64,000 nucleotides of DNA, taken from positions 1-64,000 of the forward strand of contig JAHHQZ010000003.1 of assembly GCA_020026075.1 (NCBI GenBank), in the 5' to 3' direction. Shown here one piece after another: positions 62,279 through 64,000 of this stretch. A program made the position numbers and the translations under genes. The DNA comes from Actinobacillus sp. (lineage in GTDB: Bacteria > Pseudomonadota > Gammaproteobacteria > Enterobacterales > Pasteurellaceae). Numbering within the stretch: the stretch's first letter is position 1; each line of letters starts with the position of its first letter. Under the pieces are notes generated by a model that worked only from the letters and a program-made list of their open reading frames with translations, did no database searches and had not been told where the DNA came from.

Positions 62279-63295
62279 TTATTTTTTCTTCGCATATTTC
62301 AAGCTGTCAATAGCCACAGCGAAGACGATAATGCTACCTTTGATGATGTATTGCCAGTATGGGTTTACGCCGATGTAGGTTAAGCCGTAGTTGATAACGG
62401 TGAAAATCAGCACGCCTGTGACTACGCCGAGTACAGTTCCCACACCACCAGCGAAGGATACGCCACCCACCACGCAAGCGGCGATGGCATCCAGTTCGTA
62501 CATAAAACCTAAGTTGTTGGTTGCAGAACCAATACGCCCAGCCTCTAACATTCCGCCGAAGGCGTAAAGCATACCTGCGATCATATACAGCGCCATTAGG
62601 TTGCGAGTTACGTTTACCCCTGACACACGTGCCGCTTCTGGGTTGCCGCCGATGGCGAAAATGTTTTTACCAAAGCGGGTTTTGTTCCACATAATCCACA
62701 CTAAAACGGCGATCACAATAGCGTAAATGGTGATGTAGGAAAGCTTAAAGCCGCCCCGTCCGCCAATGCGAATAAAGCCTTGTGCGAATTCAGAGAAAGC
62801 ATCGCTAAACCCTGCGATTGGCGAGGCACCTACGGCATCGTAATACAACGAGTTCAGCCCGTAGACCACAATCATCGTACCGAGCGTGGCGATAAACGGC
62901 GTTACGTTTAAAATGGCGATGACAAAACCGTTGATCAAACCAATCACCGCCCCAATGCCGCAGACGGTTAAAATTACAACGGGAATTGGAATTTCCCCTA
63001 AGTTTGGGAACACACGGTTCATATTATCCATTGCTTGAAGGAATGTGGCAGACACGACCGCAGCCAGCCCCACTTGACGACCAGCGGATAAATCCGTCCC
63101 TTGCGTAATCAGCAAACCTGCCACGCCGAGTGCGATAATTAAACGCACAGAGGATTGGGTTAAAATGTTACTGAAATTCCGTAAGCTCAAAAAGCTGGAA
63201 TCTTGAAAGATAATAATCGCTAATAAAATCAACAAAACAAAATAAATGGCATTTTGCTTTAAAAGTTCTAAGGTTTTGTTTTGGGTGGTCGACAT
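62279..63295 (-). CDS. mglC: Galactose/methylgalactoside ABC transporter permease MglC
   Basis: A 338-residue inner-membrane permease of the ribose/galactose ABC class with about ten helices. Conserved segments are GLLITQGTDLSAGRQVGLAA, the NPEAARVSGVNV cytoplasmic loop that contacts the ATPase, and AACVVGGVSFAGGVGTVLG. The ATG at 63295 has AGGGG seven bases upstream. It follows mglA by 23 bp. Close paralogues such as RbsC are shorter; length and sequence favour MglC. Confidence 0.9.
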   Translation of the reverse strand: MSTTQNKTLELLKQNAIYFVLLILLAIIIFQDSSFLSLRNFSNILTQSSVRLIIALGVAGLLITQGTDLSAGRQVGLAAVVSATFLQAMDNMNRVFPNLGEIPIPVVILTVCGIGAVIGLINGFVIAILNVTPFIATLGTMIVVYGLNSLYYDAVGASPIAGFSDAFSEFAQGFIRIGGRGGFKLSYITIYAIVIAVLVWIMWNKTRFGKNIFAIGGNPEAARVSGVNVTRNLMALYMIAGMLYAFGGMLEAGRIGSATNNLGFMYELDAIAACVVGGVSFAGGVGTVLGVVTGVLIFTVINYGLTYIGVNPYWQYIIKGSIIVFAVAIDSLKYAKKK

Positions 63296-63318
63296 TGTTT
63301 TTCCCCTATGATTAAGCA

Positions 63319-64000
63319 CTATAAATATTTGGCTGCAAGTTGCAGTATTTCCTGTTGCGAGGTGGTGGCGGTTTCCACGATGCCTGCCACTTTGCCATTA
63401 CTCATTACTAAAATACGATCCGTTACCCCCAGCAATTCAGGCATTTCTGAGGAAATCATAATGATGCCTTTGTCTTTTTCAGCGAGTTGCATAATGAGCT
63501 GATAAATTTCATATTTCGCCCCAATGTCGATGCCCCTTGTGGGTTCATCAAGCATTAAAATTTCAGGCTGCGTTAAAAGCCAGCGACCAATAACCACTTT
63601 TTGCTGGTTACCGCCTGAAAGCGAGCCAATGCTGGTGCCGTGCGATGGCGTTTTCACGTTCATTGAATCAATCACCCACTGGGTATCGCTTTTCATTTTG
63701 CGATTGCTCAGCAAGCCAAATTTGCCCAAATAGGATTTCATATTAGACACGAGCGAGTTAAATTCCACGCTCAAATTGGCGTAAATCCCTGTGGAACGGC
63801 GTTCTTCTGTGACCAACGCAAAGCCATTGTTGATGGCATCCAAGGCCGTTTTATTTTTCATAATTTTGCCGTGTAGCTTAACGGTGCCGCTTTTCTTTTC
63901 ACGCACGCCAAAAATGGTTTCCACAATGTCCGTGCGTTTAGCGCCAACCAGCCCTGCAATGCCTAGCACTTCGCCTTTGCGGAGCGTGAAACTCACGTCC
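63319..64000 (-). CDS. mglA: Galactose/methylgalactoside ABC transporter ATP-binding protein MglA, C-terminal part
   Basis: The reading frame is open to the window edge, so only the last 227 or so of about 506 residues are present. This is the second nucleotide-binding domain of the tandem sugar ATPases. It has [18 protein letters not shown] (a degenerate P-loop), [12 protein letters not shown], the signature [11 protein letters not shown], and Walker [17 protein letters not shown]. It would form the importer with MglC and the binding protein MglB, expected just beyond the window. Confidence 0.9.
   Translation of the reverse strand, partial: DVSFTLRKGEVLGIAGLVGAKRTDIVETIFGVREKKSGTVKLHGKIMKNKTALDAINNGFALVTEERRSTGIYANLSVEFNSLVSNMKSYLGKFGLLSNRKMKSDTQWVIDSMNVKTPSHGTSIGSLSGGNQQKVVIGRWLLTQPEILMLDEPTRGIDIGAKYEIYQLIMQLAEKDKGIIMISSEMPELLGVTDRILVMSNGKVAGIVETATTSQQEILQLAAKYL

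Noticed and set aside
1..64000. CRISPR array, prophage, insertion sequence or integron
   Set aside because: No spaced direct repeats, transposase, integrase or phage genes are present. The palindromes vary in sequence and are dispersed, unlike CRISPR repeats.

Overview
The window is a stretch of chromosome from a Pasteurellaceae bacterium. The evidence is the gene complement and order: gmhB-metNIQ, rlmE with ftsH, greA with yhbY, bamD divergent from rluD-pgeF, fdnGHI-fdhE with fdhD, and a lic (phosphocholine) locus. The proteins also look strongly Haemophilus-like. The genus cannot be fixed from the sequence alone. There is no prophage, insertion sequence, CRISPR array or rRNA operon.

Layout. 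1-1108: the end of an AT-rich lic locus, with licA and a partial licB carrying a 7-bp repeat tract in its reading frame. 1120-4444: gmhB and the methionine importer metNIQ. 4694-9343: housekeeping genes (ftsH, rlmE, yhbY, greA, menH). 9516-12826: two tandem tyrosine-permease genes and folP. 12899-18631: yciH, lapBA, ihfB, rpsA, cmk and a VirK-like gene. 18831-22263: mtr, a methyltransferase, a BPL_N-domain gene and bioY. 22418-33063: an ABC exporter, ftsB, fklB, psd, ffh, an MscS channel, lon, a DedA protein and a TorD-like chaperone. 33150-37287: sstT, the wreck of a trimeric autotransporter adhesin, and hflKC. 37327-47926: a phosphopantetheinyl transferase, htpG, pgeF, rluD, bamD, a GDSL-esterase autotransporter, ftsP, plsC and lpxH. 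47987-54667: a complete respiratory formate dehydrogenase set. 54756-58347: uvrB, a DnaA-box cluster, tRNA-Asn and a Ca2+/Na+ exchanger. 58583-62184: a copper-handling module (DUF305 lipoprotein, two-domain CopZ, CopA). 62279-64000: mglC and partial mglA.

The most striking unexplained signal is a family of about 40-bp palindromes. The arms read roughly AGGCCGGAATTTTTG and the centre is CAAAATTTTG. By eye I find 17 paired copies, 16 of them intergenic and 15 of those at a gene 3' end, plus about ten single half-sites. Several single half-sites lie inside conserved genes and encode family-conserved residues. Bases in the two arms covary between copies. The classical Pasteurellaceae uptake signals are almost absent. 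I propose that this is a lineage-specific DNA uptake or terminator element.

Other notable points: MetJ, TrpR and tandem TyrR operators at amino-acid transporter genes; sigma-32-type promoters at htpG and lon; a cysteine in place of selenocysteine 196 in FdnG; a DARS1-like DnaA-box cluster beside uvrB; two divergent MerR-type (19-bp spacer) promoters in the copper module; and a copZ-copA junction compatible with -1 frameshifting. All searches were by eye, so copy counts are minimum values.
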